Made by a program: the position numbers and the translations under genes. From NCBI GenBank assembly GCA_949743325.1, contig CATJTQ010000056.1:1-35376 (forward strand): a DNA stretch of 35,376 nucleotides, written 5' to 3'. The notes under the pieces were generated by a model. The model saw only the letters and a program-made list of their open reading frames with translations. It made no database searches and had not been told where the DNA came from. Source of the stretch: an uncultured Lachnospiraceae bacterium. GTDB lineage: Bacteria > Bacillota > Clostridia > Lachnospirales > Lachnospiraceae. Shown here piece by piece: positions 1-6,717 of the stretch; within the stretch, counting starts at the first letter, position 1, and every line of letters begins with the position of its first letter.

Positions 1-41
1 AGATACTTATTGGTAACGTATTAGAGGTTAGGTAAGCATTT

Positions 42-374
42 ATGAAGTGGATTAAGGATTTGTATATTAGTCCGGCTATGGAGAAAAAGAAAATTAAAAT
101 AAAATGGAAATTAAACCATGGAGCCGGAGTTGTTGGGGTTTATCTGCTTGTAATGCCATTAGATAACAGTCATTTAGAGATAATCAATTCTGCATATTTA
201 AAACAAAAGTATTACAGGCGCAGAAAGATGGTAATAATAGGAATAGCAGAATCTATAGAAAGTGCTTACGATATTTTGATAAAAATTGTCAGTGAAACAT
301 TTGAACATACTAAAGATGCAGATATAAAAAAATATCTTCTTGAAAGGTACCCAAATATGTATTATGATAATTAA
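42..374 (+). CDS. Conserved hypothetical protein (110 aa) upstream of DUF2953
   Basis: Small basic protein with no signal peptide and no membrane segment, so probably cytoplasmic. The N-terminus is lysine-rich (MEKKKIKIKWK at about residues 13-23), followed by alternating hydrophobic stretches that look like beta-strands, a KYYRRRK patch near residue 56, and a C-terminal helix-rich part ending KKYLLERYPNMYYDN. I do not recognise a named domain. From memory, proteins of similar length and pattern sit upstream of DUF2953 and GerW genes in Lachnospiraceae, but I cannot verify that here. The ATG is preceded by the purine-rich stretch TTAGAGGTTAGG. The gap to the next gene is only 18 bp, so the two are probably co-transcribed. 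Function unknown; the neighbours suggest a link to sporulation or the envelope, which is inference only. Confidence 0.75.
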   Translation: MKWIKDLYISPAMEKKKIKIKWKLNHGAGVVGVYLLVMPLDNSHLEIINSAYLKQKYYRRRKMVIIGIAESIESAYDILIKIVSETFEHTKDADIKKYLLERYPNMYYDN

Positions 375-392
375 AAGTTCAGGAGTGGGAAT

Positions 393-1358
393 ATGTTACA
401 TATTTTCTTGGTAATACTAAAGATATTGGGAATTGCCCTGTTAGTAATATTAGGACTTTTGATATCTCTTTTGCTGATGGTTTTATTTATTCCGGTAAAG
501 TATCGGATTTTGCTGAAAGTTTTTGAGAAAAAAGAAGCTGTCAGCGTATATGGAGATGCAAGGTTTTCGTTTTTGGGGCCGGTATTTAGGATAAATATAG
601 AATATAAGGAAGAACTATACTGGGATTTTAAGCTTTTTGGTTTTTTACTTAAATGCAGTGATGATATTGAAAATGGTGATTCAGATAACTTTTTTGCAGA
701 ATTTATGGATGACGATGATTTTCCTTTTGAGGGTTTGTCTGATTACAATGATGACTATCTGTTTTCAAGTGTATCTGAGAAAGAAAAATCTGACAAGAGT
801 GATTTTGCTGAAAAACAGAATGATTATAATGCTTATAAAAAAGACAGAGATGTTAAAAATAAGATAAATAACAATAATAACCGCAGAGAAAGTAATAATG
901 ATAAAAGACAGACAAGATCGTACAGTGCATCAGCTAAGTCTACTGTCAATAGTATAAAAAAGATGTTTGCAAAAATTAAAAGTATTTATAAAGAAATAAA
1001 TAAATTACTTATAGATGATAGATTTAAAACGTCATATAATTTAATTAAAAGCAAACTTTTATTTGTATTTAAGAAGAGTATGCCCTTCATAAAAAAAGCT
1101 GAATTTAAGTTCGGTACAGATGATCCTGCGTTGACAGGTATTATTTTAGGTGGAATTGCAGCTTTTAACGGTTTTACAGGACAGGCTGTAATTGCTGAGC
1201 CTGATTTTGAGGCTGATAGAGTTTTTATAAATGGAGAGGCAGATTTAAAAGGAAAGATAAAAATGATTCATTTTCTAAATCTGTTCTGGAGTTATTATTT
1301 TAATAAGGAAGTAAAATATTTTAAATATAAAATAGGGAAAATTAGGAGGAGACTATAA
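393..1358 (+). CDS. DUF2953 domain-containing membrane protein
   Basis: A 321-aa protein with one strongly hydrophobic N-terminal segment (about residues 3-32, rich in L, I and V) as a membrane anchor. A beta-rich region to about residue 90 follows, then a long low-complexity linker (about residues 100-180) loaded with Asp, Asn, Lys and Ser. The C-terminal domain carries the pattern I associate with DUF2953: a GTDDPALTGIILGGIAAF stretch at about residues 242-259 and a terminal basic tail. Family function is unknown; in spore-forming Clostridia it typically sits directly before gerW/ytfJ, as here. The RBS is AGGAGTGGG. Its last codons (RRR, from AGGAGGAGA) also form the ribosome binding site of the next gene, and its stop overlaps that start by one base, so the two are translationally coupled. 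Confidence 0.8.
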   Translation: MLHIFLVILKILGIALLVILGLLISLLLMVLFIPVKYRILLKVFEKKEAVSVYGDARFSFLGPVFRINIEYKEELYWDFKLFGFLLKCSDDIENGDSDNFFAEFMDDDDFPFEGLSDYNDDYLFSSVSEKEKSDKSDFAEKQNDYNAYKKDRDVKNKINNNNNRRESNNDKRQTRSYSASAKSTVNSIKKMFAKIKSIYKEINKLLIDDRFKTSYNLIKSKLLFVFKKSMPFIKKAEFKFGTDDPALTGIILGGIAAFNGFTGQAVIAEPDFEADRVFINGEADLKGKIKMIHFLNLFWSYYFNKEVKYFKYKIGKIRRRL

Positions 1359-1744
1359 TGGCAGATAATAGTTTTAACAATACAGTAGAATCATTATTTA
1401 AGGGTATGGACAGTTTTCTTACAACTAAAACAGTAGTTGGAGATGCAGTGCATATTGGTGAAACAATAATTCTTCCGTTAGTTGAAGTTACATTTGGTGT
1501 GGGCGCGGGTGCGTTTTCTGGTAAACCAAGCCCATCAAGCAGCAGAGATAACGCTGGCGGCGGTATGGGCGGTAAAATTTCCCCAAGCGCTGTGTTAGTT
1601 ATTCAAAATGGAGTTACTAAGCTTGTAAATATTAAGAATCAGGACGGGGTAACAAAGCTTATGGATATGGTTCCAGATTTGGTGGATCGTTTCACAAGCG
1701 GAAAAGGTGATAATATAGATTTTCAGGGTTCTTCAAAAGAATAA
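1358..1744 (+). CDS. gerW: GerW (YtfJ) family sporulation protein
   Basis: A 128-aa protein of the GerW/YtfJ family. In Bacillus subtilis this family is a sporulation-compartment protein needed for normal spore germination. Visible family features are the N-terminal helix with SLFKGMDSFLTTKTVVGDAV (about residues 12-31), the IILPLVEVTFGVGAGAF core (about 37-53), a Gly/Ser-rich stretch with GGGMGGK, and the conserved SPSAVLVIQNG strand (about 75-85). No signal peptide. Start is the ATG overlapping the upstream stop (TAATG), with AGGAGGAG seven bases before it. Placement after a DUF2953 gene is the usual arrangement. It marks the organism as belonging to a spore-forming lineage, though it does not prove that the strain sporulates. 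Confidence 0.88.
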   Translation: MADNSFNNTVESLFKGMDSFLTTKTVVGDAVHIGETIILPLVEVTFGVGAGAFSGKPSPSSSRDNAGGGMGGKISPSAVLVIQNGVTKLVNIKNQDGVTKLMDMVPDLVDRFTSGKGDNIDFQGSSKE

Positions 1745-1817
1745 TAAAGAAAATGAGCATAATATAATTGAGAAATACAAAAAGAATATAAAAGCTGTGC
1801 ATAATTTTTACAGGCTT

Positions 1818-1825
1818 CATATAAT
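1818..1825 (+). promoter_or_regulatory. Possible -10 element (CATATAAT) for the small membrane protein gene
   Basis: CATATAAT lies 35 bp before the GTG of the 45-aa gene. A GCATAAT motif sits at 1799-1805. The pair loosely resembles promoters read by sporulation sigma factors (GNATA-type -35, CATANNNT-type -10), although the spacer of 12 bp is short. No sigma-A -35 lies 17 bp upstream of the internal TATAAT. Weak evidence, offered because the preceding gene is gerW. Confidence 0.25.
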
Positions 1826-1859
1826 AGTAGTAAGAGTTTATTATGGATGTGAGGCATAA

Positions 1860-1997
1860 GTGAAAAGAGTGTGCGGCTTTATTTCTTTTTGGATTGCAAT
1901 TGGGTTAGTAGTTGCACTATTTATAGAAAGCCTTGTCATTCATGTGCTTATAATAATTGTTTTGCTGCTGCTTGGATATAATTTATTTTGCTGTTGA
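1860..1997 (+). CDS. Small single-span membrane protein, 45 aa
   Basis: A short reading frame starting with GTG. It encodes a basic N-terminus (MKRVCGF), one long hydrophobic segment covering most of the remaining residues, and the C-terminus LGYNLFCC. It has a GAGG ribosome binding site six bases upstream (1850-1853) and ends before the rpmB terminator. The architecture (short positive N-terminus, single membrane span, Cys-Cys end) and the lack of stop codons or charged residues in the span argue for a real gene. From memory, similar roughly 45-residue proteins ending in GYNLFCC or a close variant occur in Clostridia; I cannot confirm this. Function unknown. Position after gerW and a possible sporulation-type -10 suggest, as inference, a sporulation or membrane role. 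Confidence 0.65.
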   Translation: MKRVCGFISFWIAIGLVVALFIESLVIHVLIIIVLLLLGYNLFCC

Positions 1998-2027
1998 GAT
2001 GTATAAAATATAAATAAATAATAAAAA

Positions 2028-2071
2028 GGTGCTGTCCCCTAATGTTATTGTAACTTAGGTTTTACAGCACC
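2028..2071 (-). terminator. Rho-independent terminator of rpmB
   Basis: Read on the minus strand, six bases after the rpmB stop there is a hairpin with an outer 8-bp stem GGTGCTGT/ACAGCACC (2028-2035 with 2064-2071) and an inner stem CCTAA-T-GTTA/TAAC-TTAGG closed by a three-base loop. TTTTTATTATTT follows directly. On the plus strand only a short A-rich tract follows, so it should act mainly for rpmB. Confidence 0.85.
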
Positions 2072-2077
2072 CAAAAA

Positions 2078-2263
2078 TTAAGCTCTTTCAACTTTTCCGG
2101 ATCTTAAGCAAGAAGTACACACATACATTCTCTTGTTTGCTCCGTTTACTTTAACGCGGACTGACTTGATATTAGCCTTCCACATTTTGTTTGATCTTCT
2201 ATGAGAATGACTCACTTTGATACCAAAATGAGCTGCTTTTTCACAAATTGCACACTTAGCCAT
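2078..2263 (-). CDS. rpmB: 50S ribosomal protein L28
   Basis: A 61-aa protein with the L28 signature: CAIC near the N-terminus, the SHSHRRSNKMWKAN block at about residues 18-31, and the C-terminal RMYVCTSCLRSGKVERA. The two CxxC pairs (CAIC and CTSC) are the zinc-binding form of L28. It is part of the large ribosomal subunit. The start is set by a near-perfect GAAGGAGGTG ribosome binding site eight bases before the ATG. It is the only minus-strand gene in the window and is transcribed divergently from the Asp23/FakA/recG run, an arrangement also found in Bacillus subtilis (rpmB beside yloU-yloV). It has its own promoter and terminator, so it is a single-gene unit. Confidence 0.97.
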   Translation of the reverse strand: MAKCAICEKAAHFGIKVSHSHRRSNKMWKANIKSVRVKVNGANKRMYVCTSCLRSGKVERA

Positions 2264-2357
2264 TCTAACTGCACCTCCTTCAAAAATAGATGTTAAAGCA
2301 GTAAGCTTTATGTCTATGCATGCCTGTCTTTATATGTGACAAGCTCACAACGAATTC

Positions 2358-2386
2358 ATTCTATCAGAATATGGAATATAATGCAA
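2358..2386 (-). promoter_or_regulatory. rpmB: Sigma-A type promoter of rpmB
   Basis: On the minus strand, TTGCAT (complement of 2381-2386) and TAGAAT (complement of 2358-2363) are separated by exactly 17 bp. The predicted transcript begins about 85 nt before the rpmB ATG. Confidence 0.7.
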
Positions 2387-2425
2387 GAGAAAAATAGGAA
2401 TTTAAAAAATTTTTTGTTTTTACTA

Positions 2426-2464
2426 TTTCTTTTTTTGGAAAAACAAGGTATACTATTCTATATG
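2426..2464 (+). promoter_or_regulatory. Likely promoter of the yloU-fakA-recG run
   Basis: TATACT at 2449-2454 is a good -10, but its -35 (TTTCTT at 2426, 17 bp upstream) is poor. Alternatively TTGGAA (2435-2440) pairs with TATATG (2459-2464) at 18 bp. One of the two is probably used; the sequence alone does not decide. An A/T-tract region lies just upstream. Confidence 0.4.
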
Positions 2465-2594
2465 TAATGTAAACTAAGAACAGTATAAGAGTTAATAGAG
2501 TTATAAACAAAAAGCGATATGGGTGTTTTCAAATTCTTGTATTATGGATGTTCATTTAATGTGAATTATTTTGATTAAAAACGGAGGTACTGTT

Positions 2595-2951
2595 ATGAAA
2601 AGTCAGTTTAAAACAGATTTAGGCAAAGTGAAAATTGATACGGATGTTATCGCCAAATATGCCGGTTCTGTTGTTGTTGAAAGTTTTGGCATTGTAGGGA
2701 TGGCTATGGTTAATGTTAAAGATGGTATAGTTCGTCTGTTGAAGAAGGACAGTCTTACACATGGTATCAATGTAAATATTACTCCTGATGGGATAGAGTT
2801 GTATTTTCATGTAATTGTGGCTTATGGTGTTAATATTTCCGTAGTTACAGAGAATTTAATTCAAAATATCCGTATGAGGGTCGAGCGGTTTACCGGTATG
2901 AAAATTACTAAAATTAATATTCTTGTCGAAGGCGTCAGAGTCATCGATTAG
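2595..2951 (+). CDS. yloU: Asp23/Gls24 family envelope stress response protein (YloU-like)
   Basis: A 118-aa Asp23/Gls24 family protein. The core is visible as GKVKIDTDVIAKYAGSVVVES (shown in part; about residues 10-30), GIVGMAMVN, and the C-terminal IRMRVERFTGMKITKINILVEGV region. The family's role is not firmly established; members are membrane-associated or cytoplasmic and linked to envelope stress. The reading frame extends upstream to a TTG at 2571, but GGAGG at 2583-2587, seven bases before the ATG at 2595, fixes the start. Directly upstream of fakA, as yloU is of yloV in Bacillus subtilis. It is the first gene of the long plus-strand run. Confidence 0.92.
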   Translation: MKSQFKTDLGKVKIDTDVIAKYAGSVVVESFGIVGMAMVNVKDGIVRLLKKDSLTHGINVNITPDGIELYFHVIVAYGVNISVVTENLIQNIRMRVERFTGMKITKINILVEGVRVID

Positions 2952-2969
2952 GCTAAGGAGGTCTATAAA

Positions 2970-4634
2970 GTGTCAGTTAATAAGATTTCTGTTGAAAAAT
3001 TTGCTACAATGTTTTTGGCAGGCGCCAAAAGACTTGAATCTAAGAAAGAATGGATTAATGAATTAAATGTTTTTCCTGTTCCAGATGGTGATACAGGAAC
3101 TAATATGTCTTTGACTATTATGGCAGCGGCGAAAGAGGTTGCAGCTCTGCCAAAGCCTTTTGTTATGGAAGATGTGTGCAAAGCGATATCTTTTGGCTCT
3201 CTAAGAGGTGCAAGAGGAAATTCAGGAGTAATTTTATCGCAGCTTCTAAGAGGGTTAACAAAGAAAATTAATGGAAAAGAAGAGATAGATGCGGCGACAT
3301 TTGCCAAGGCATTCCAAAAAGCTGTTGAAAGTGCATATAAAGCAGTAATGAAACCAAAGGAAGGTACAATTCTTACCGTTGCCAAAGGTGCTGCTGTTAG
3401 GGCGAAAGAAGTTGCCGAGAAGTCAAATGATTTAGAGTTGTTTTTTACAGAGGTTGTAAAGGCCGCTGAGGAGACTCTTGCCAAAACGCCTGATATGTTG
3501 CCTGTTTTAAAGCAGGCAGGTGTTGTAGATTCAGGCGGACAGGGTCTTGTAGAAGTACTGAAAGGTGCATTGGATGCATTTTTGGGAAAAGAGATAGATT
3601 TTGATATTGTGCCAAAGGCACAGAGCAAATCTGTAGCTGTTCCTCAGGAAGTAATGTCTTCAGAGGATATTAAATTTGGCTATTGTACTGAATTTATCGT
3701 TATGCTGGAGAAGGATTATACAAGCAAAGATAAAGCTGATTTTAAGGCTTATTTGGAATCTCTTGGGGATTCAATTGTTCTTGTCGATGATGAAGGTATT
3801 GTAAAAGTTCATGTTCACACTAATGATCCAGGGCTTGCTATTCAAAAAGGACTTTCATTTGGTTCTCTTACAAGTATGAAGATTGATAATATGAGAGAGG
3901 AACATAATGAGCGTCTTCAGTTATCACAGTCGGCTGATAAGGCAGATGAATTTGATAAGACAGATGAACCAAGAAAACCAATTGGATTTATAGCAGTTTC
4001 TGTAGGTGAGGGTATGAGTGAAATATTTAAAGGTCTCGGCGTTGATTATATTATAAGCGGCGGACAGACAATGAATCCAAGCACTGACGATATGCTTACA
4101 GCTATCAGCAAAGTAAACGCAGACTCTGTATTTATTCTGCCAAATAATAAAAATATAATTTTGGCGGCTAATCAAGCAAGAGAGCTCGTTGAAGATAAGG
4201 AGATTATTGTTATCCCTACTAAAACTGTACCACAAGGAATTACTGCTCTTATTGGTTTTATGCCTGATAAGACTCCTAAGGAAAATGAAGAGCAGATGCT
4301 TGAAGATATTAAATATGTCAAGACTGGTCAGGTGACATATGCTGTCCGTGATACTAAGATGGACGGTATAGAGATACGTCAGAATGATATAATGGCTATT
4401 GGTGATAAGGGGATTCTTACTGTAGGAACCGATATTGAAAAGACAACACTTGAGATGATAGGTAAGATGGTTGATAGCGATACAGAGATTATAAGTGTCT
4501 ATGCGGGTGAAGATGTCAGCGAAGAGGATATGGCTAAATTAGAAAAAAAACTTACCGCAAAATATCCTGACTTTGATTTTGAATTTCAGATTGGCGGACA
4601 GCCAATTTACTATTACGTGGTTTCGGTAGAGTGA
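2970..4634 (+). CDS. fakA: FakA-like DAK2/DegV-fold protein (fatty acid kinase catalytic subunit, YloV)
   Basis: A 554-aa protein with an N-terminal DhaL (DAK2) kinase domain (about residues 1-200) carrying the nucleotide/Mg motif VPDGDTGTNMS, with D39 and D41 as likely metal ligands. It also has SLRGARGNSGVILSQ (about 74-88) and VVDSGGQG (about 187-194). A middle region and a C-terminal DegV-like domain follow (VHVHTNDPG, then GFIAVSVGEGM, SGGQTMNPST and the end region). This is the FakA architecture. FakA phosphorylates fatty acids bound to a separate FakB (DegV) carrier so that exogenous fatty acids can enter phospholipid synthesis. No fakB is seen here, as is usual. Start is a GTG behind AAGGAGGT; the stop overlaps the recG start. 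Confidence 0.9.
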   Translation: MSVNKISVEKFATMFLAGAKRLESKKEWINELNVFPVPDGDTGTNMSLTIMAAAKEVAALPKPFVMEDVCKAISFGSLRGARGNSGVILSQLLRGLTKKINGKEEIDAATFAKAFQKAVESAYKAVMKPKEGTILTVAKGAAVRAKEVAEKSNDLELFFTEVVKAAEETLAKTPDMLPVLKQAGVVDSGGQGLVEVLKGALDAFLGKEIDFDIVPKAQSKSVAVPQEVMSSEDIKFGYCTEFIVMLEKDYTSKDKADFKAYLESLGDSIVLVDDEGIVKVHVHTNDPGLAIQKGLSFGSLTSMKIDNMREEHNERLQLSQSADKADEFDKTDEPRKPIGFIAVSVGEGMSEIFKGLGVDYIISGGQTMNPSTDDMLTAISKVNADSVFILPNNKNIILAANQARELVEDKEIIVIPTKTVPQGITALIGFMPDKTPKENEEQMLEDIKYVKTGQVTYAVRDTKMDGIEIRQNDIMAIGDKGILTVGTDIEKTTLEMIGKMVDSDTEIISVYAGEDVSEEDMAKLEKKLTAKYPDFDFEFQIGGQPIYYYVVSVE

Positions 4635-6652
4635 TGAATAGAGAAGATACTGTTGGAAAATTAAAAGGTGTAGGCGAGAAAACTGAGAAATTGTATGCAA
4701 AGCTTGGTATATATACCATTTCTGATTTATTGGAATTTTATCCTAGAGCTTATGATATGGTTGAAGAACCGGTGGCAGTAAATAATGTTGTTGAAGAGAC
4801 AATATGTGCTGTTGCCGGGGTGATAACAAGAAAACCTATTGTATCACCAAATTCTAAACTTCAGATTTTAAGCGTGACCTTGCATGAGAATGAGGCGTCC
4901 TTGAAATTAGTATGGTTTCGGATGCCTTTTTTGAGGAATAAACTTACTGTAGGAAGCCGATATATATATCGCGGCAGAGTTGTCAGAAAGAGGGATGGGC
5001 TTGTTATGGAACAGCCCAAAATATATACATTTGCTGAATATGAGAAGCTTCAGGGTACACTGCAGCCTGTATATCCGCTTACAAAAGGAGTTACCAGTCA
5101 AAATCTTGCTAAAATGATAAGACAGGCGACTGATGCTCTAGGTACACAGAAAGATTGGCTGCCGTTAGAAATTCGAGAAAAATACTCACTTGCAGAATAT
5201 AATTATGCAGTTGAATGTATACATTTTCCAAATTATAAGGAAGATTTGATTTATGCCAGAAAAAGGCTGGTATTTGATGAGTTTTTTTCATTTCTGCTGA
5301 AAATAAGGAGTATGAAAGAGAACGAAGAAGTTAAGAGCAACCATTTTTCATTTGATAGTAGTACAGAGACGGAAAAGCTTTTATCATCACTTCCGTATAG
5401 TCTTACGAATGCTCAGCAAAGAGTTTATAACGAAATTATAAGCGATATAACAGGAAATGGTGTGATGAACAGGCTTGTGCAGGGAGATGTTGGTTCAGGA
5501 AAGACAATTTTAGCCCTTCTTGCATTAGTGAGGGTGCTGGAAAATGGTTACCAGGGTGCACTTATGGCACCTACTGAAGTTCTGGCAAAACAACATTATG
5601 AGTCTATAACAAATATGTTAGAAAAAGCAGGAATTTATTATAGATGTTGTCTGTTAGTAGGCTCACTGACTGCAAAAGAAAAGCGGATGGTTCAGCAGAG
5701 TATTGCAGACGGTGAGGCAAGACTTATAATAGGCACTCATGCGCTTATCCAGAAAAATGTAAATTATGAAAGTTTGGCATTAGTTATAACTGATGAACAA
5801 CATCGTTTTGGGGTTCGGCAAAGAGAAGTGTTTTTTGAGAAAGGTGAGGTTCCGCATGTCTTAGTTATGAGTGCGACGCCTATTCCGCGGACATTAGCGC
5901 TTATGGTTTATGGAGATATGGATTTATCAATAGTGGACGAGCTTCCAGCTGACCGTCTGCCGATTAAAAATTGTGTAGTGAACACTGGTTATCGCAAGAC
6001 AGCATATAATTTTATGTTAAAGCAGATTAATGAGGGCAGACAAGTATACATAATATGTCCAATGGTTGAAGACAGTGAGTATTTAGAAGGGGAAAATGTA
6101 ATTGATTATGCAGAGTCGTTAAGAAATTATTTTCATTCTGAGGTTAATATTGCCTATCTGCATGGAAAGATGAAGCAGCTGCAGAAGGATGAAATAATGG
6201 AAGCTTATTTAAGAAATGAGATACAGATTCTTGTATCAACAACAGTTATTGAAGTTGGTATCAATGTTCCTAATGCTACAGTGATGCTAATTGAGAATTC
6301 TGAGAGATTTGGTCTTGCACAGCTTCATCAGCTTCGCGGTCGTGTAGGAAGAGGCAGATATCAGTCCTACTGTATTTTTATGGTTGGAAATGATAATGGC
6401 AGCAATATTGAGAGATTGGAAGTGTTAAATAAATCTAACGACGGTTTTTTTGTAGCGTCGGAAGATTTGAAATTAAGAGGCCCGGGGGATTTTTTTGGTA
6501 TAAGACAGAGCGGGATATTAGATTTTAAGCTTGGAGATATATTTCAGGATTCTGATGTTCTCACAATAGCGTCAGAAACTGTTGAGATGGTTAAAAATAC
6601 ACAGATAGAAACTGATTTTAATAATAAATTTAACAGTAGTGTGATTTTATAG
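4634..6652 (+). CDS. recG: ATP-dependent DNA helicase RecG
   Basis: A 672-aa superfamily 2 helicase of standard RecG length. The N-terminal wedge/OB domain (about residues 1-210) is followed by helicase motifs: Walker A GDVGSGKT (284-291), DEQHRFG (motif II), SATPIPRT (motif III), TTVIEVGINVPNAT (motif V) and QLHQLRGRVGRG (motif VI). RecG reverses stalled replication forks and branch-migrates Holliday junctions. The ATG at 4634 overlaps the fakA stop (TGATG). A GTG at 4631 in the same frame is an alternative start three bases earlier. Neither has a strong ribosome binding site, so re-initiation from fakA translation is likely. Confidence 0.97.
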   Translation: MNREDTVGKLKGVGEKTEKLYAKLGIYTISDLLEFYPRAYDMVEEPVAVNNVVEETICAVAGVITRKPIVSPNSKLQILSVTLHENEASLKLVWFRMPFLRNKLTVGSRYIYRGRVVRKRDGLVMEQPKIYTFAEYEKLQGTLQPVYPLTKGVTSQNLAKMIRQATDALGTQKDWLPLEIREKYSLAEYNYAVECIHFPNYKEDLIYARKRLVFDEFFSFLLKIRSMKENEEVKSNHFSFDSSTETEKLLSSLPYSLTNAQQRVYNEIISDITGNGVMNRLVQGDVGSGKTILALLALVRVLENGYQGALMAPTEVLAKQHYESITNMLEKAGIYYRCCLLVGSLTAKEKRMVQQSIADGEARLIIGTHALIQKNVNYESLALVITDEQHRFGVRQREVFFEKGEVPHVLVMSATPIPRTLALMVYGDMDLSIVDELPADRLPIKNCVVNTGYRKTAYNFMLKQINEGRQVYIICPMVEDSEYLEGENVIDYAESLRNYFHSEVNIAYLHGKMKQLQKDEIMEAYLRNEIQILVSTTVIEVGINVPNATVMLIENSERFGLAQLHQLRGRVGRGRYQSYCIFMVGNDNGSNIERLEVLNKSNDGFFVASEDLKLRGPGDFFGIRQSGILDFKLGDIFQDSDVLTIASETVEMVKNTQIETDFNNKFNSSVIL

Positions 6653-6717
6653 TAAAATGATTTCGCAAGTGCTGTTTGCTGGAATCAAATACAAAACGAA
6701 AGAGAAGGATGGGAGAC

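Larger units (their letters stand above)
2264..2594. other. Divergent intergenic region between rpmB and yloU
   Basis: About 330 bp without a gene. It holds the rpmB promoter and leader on the minus strand and the promoter region of the yloU-fakA-recG unit on the plus strand. The central part (2387-2440) is very AT-rich with A and T tracts that could act as an UP element for either direction. No tRNA, riboswitch or repeat was recognised. The plus-strand leader of roughly 130 nt shows no strong hairpin. Confidence 0.6.

Noticed and set aside
1-35. Open frame at the left edge ending with TAA at 33-35 (about ten residues)
   Set aside because: It may be the tail of an upstream gene, but ten codons cannot identify it, and another frame is also open to 24. 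Not listed as a feature.
2963-3628. Long 221-codon minus-strand frame opposite fakA
   Set aside because: The fakA protein on the plus strand has clear DhaL motifs and a strong ribosome binding site. The opposite frame has low-complexity Ser/Ala composition typical of an antisense shadow.
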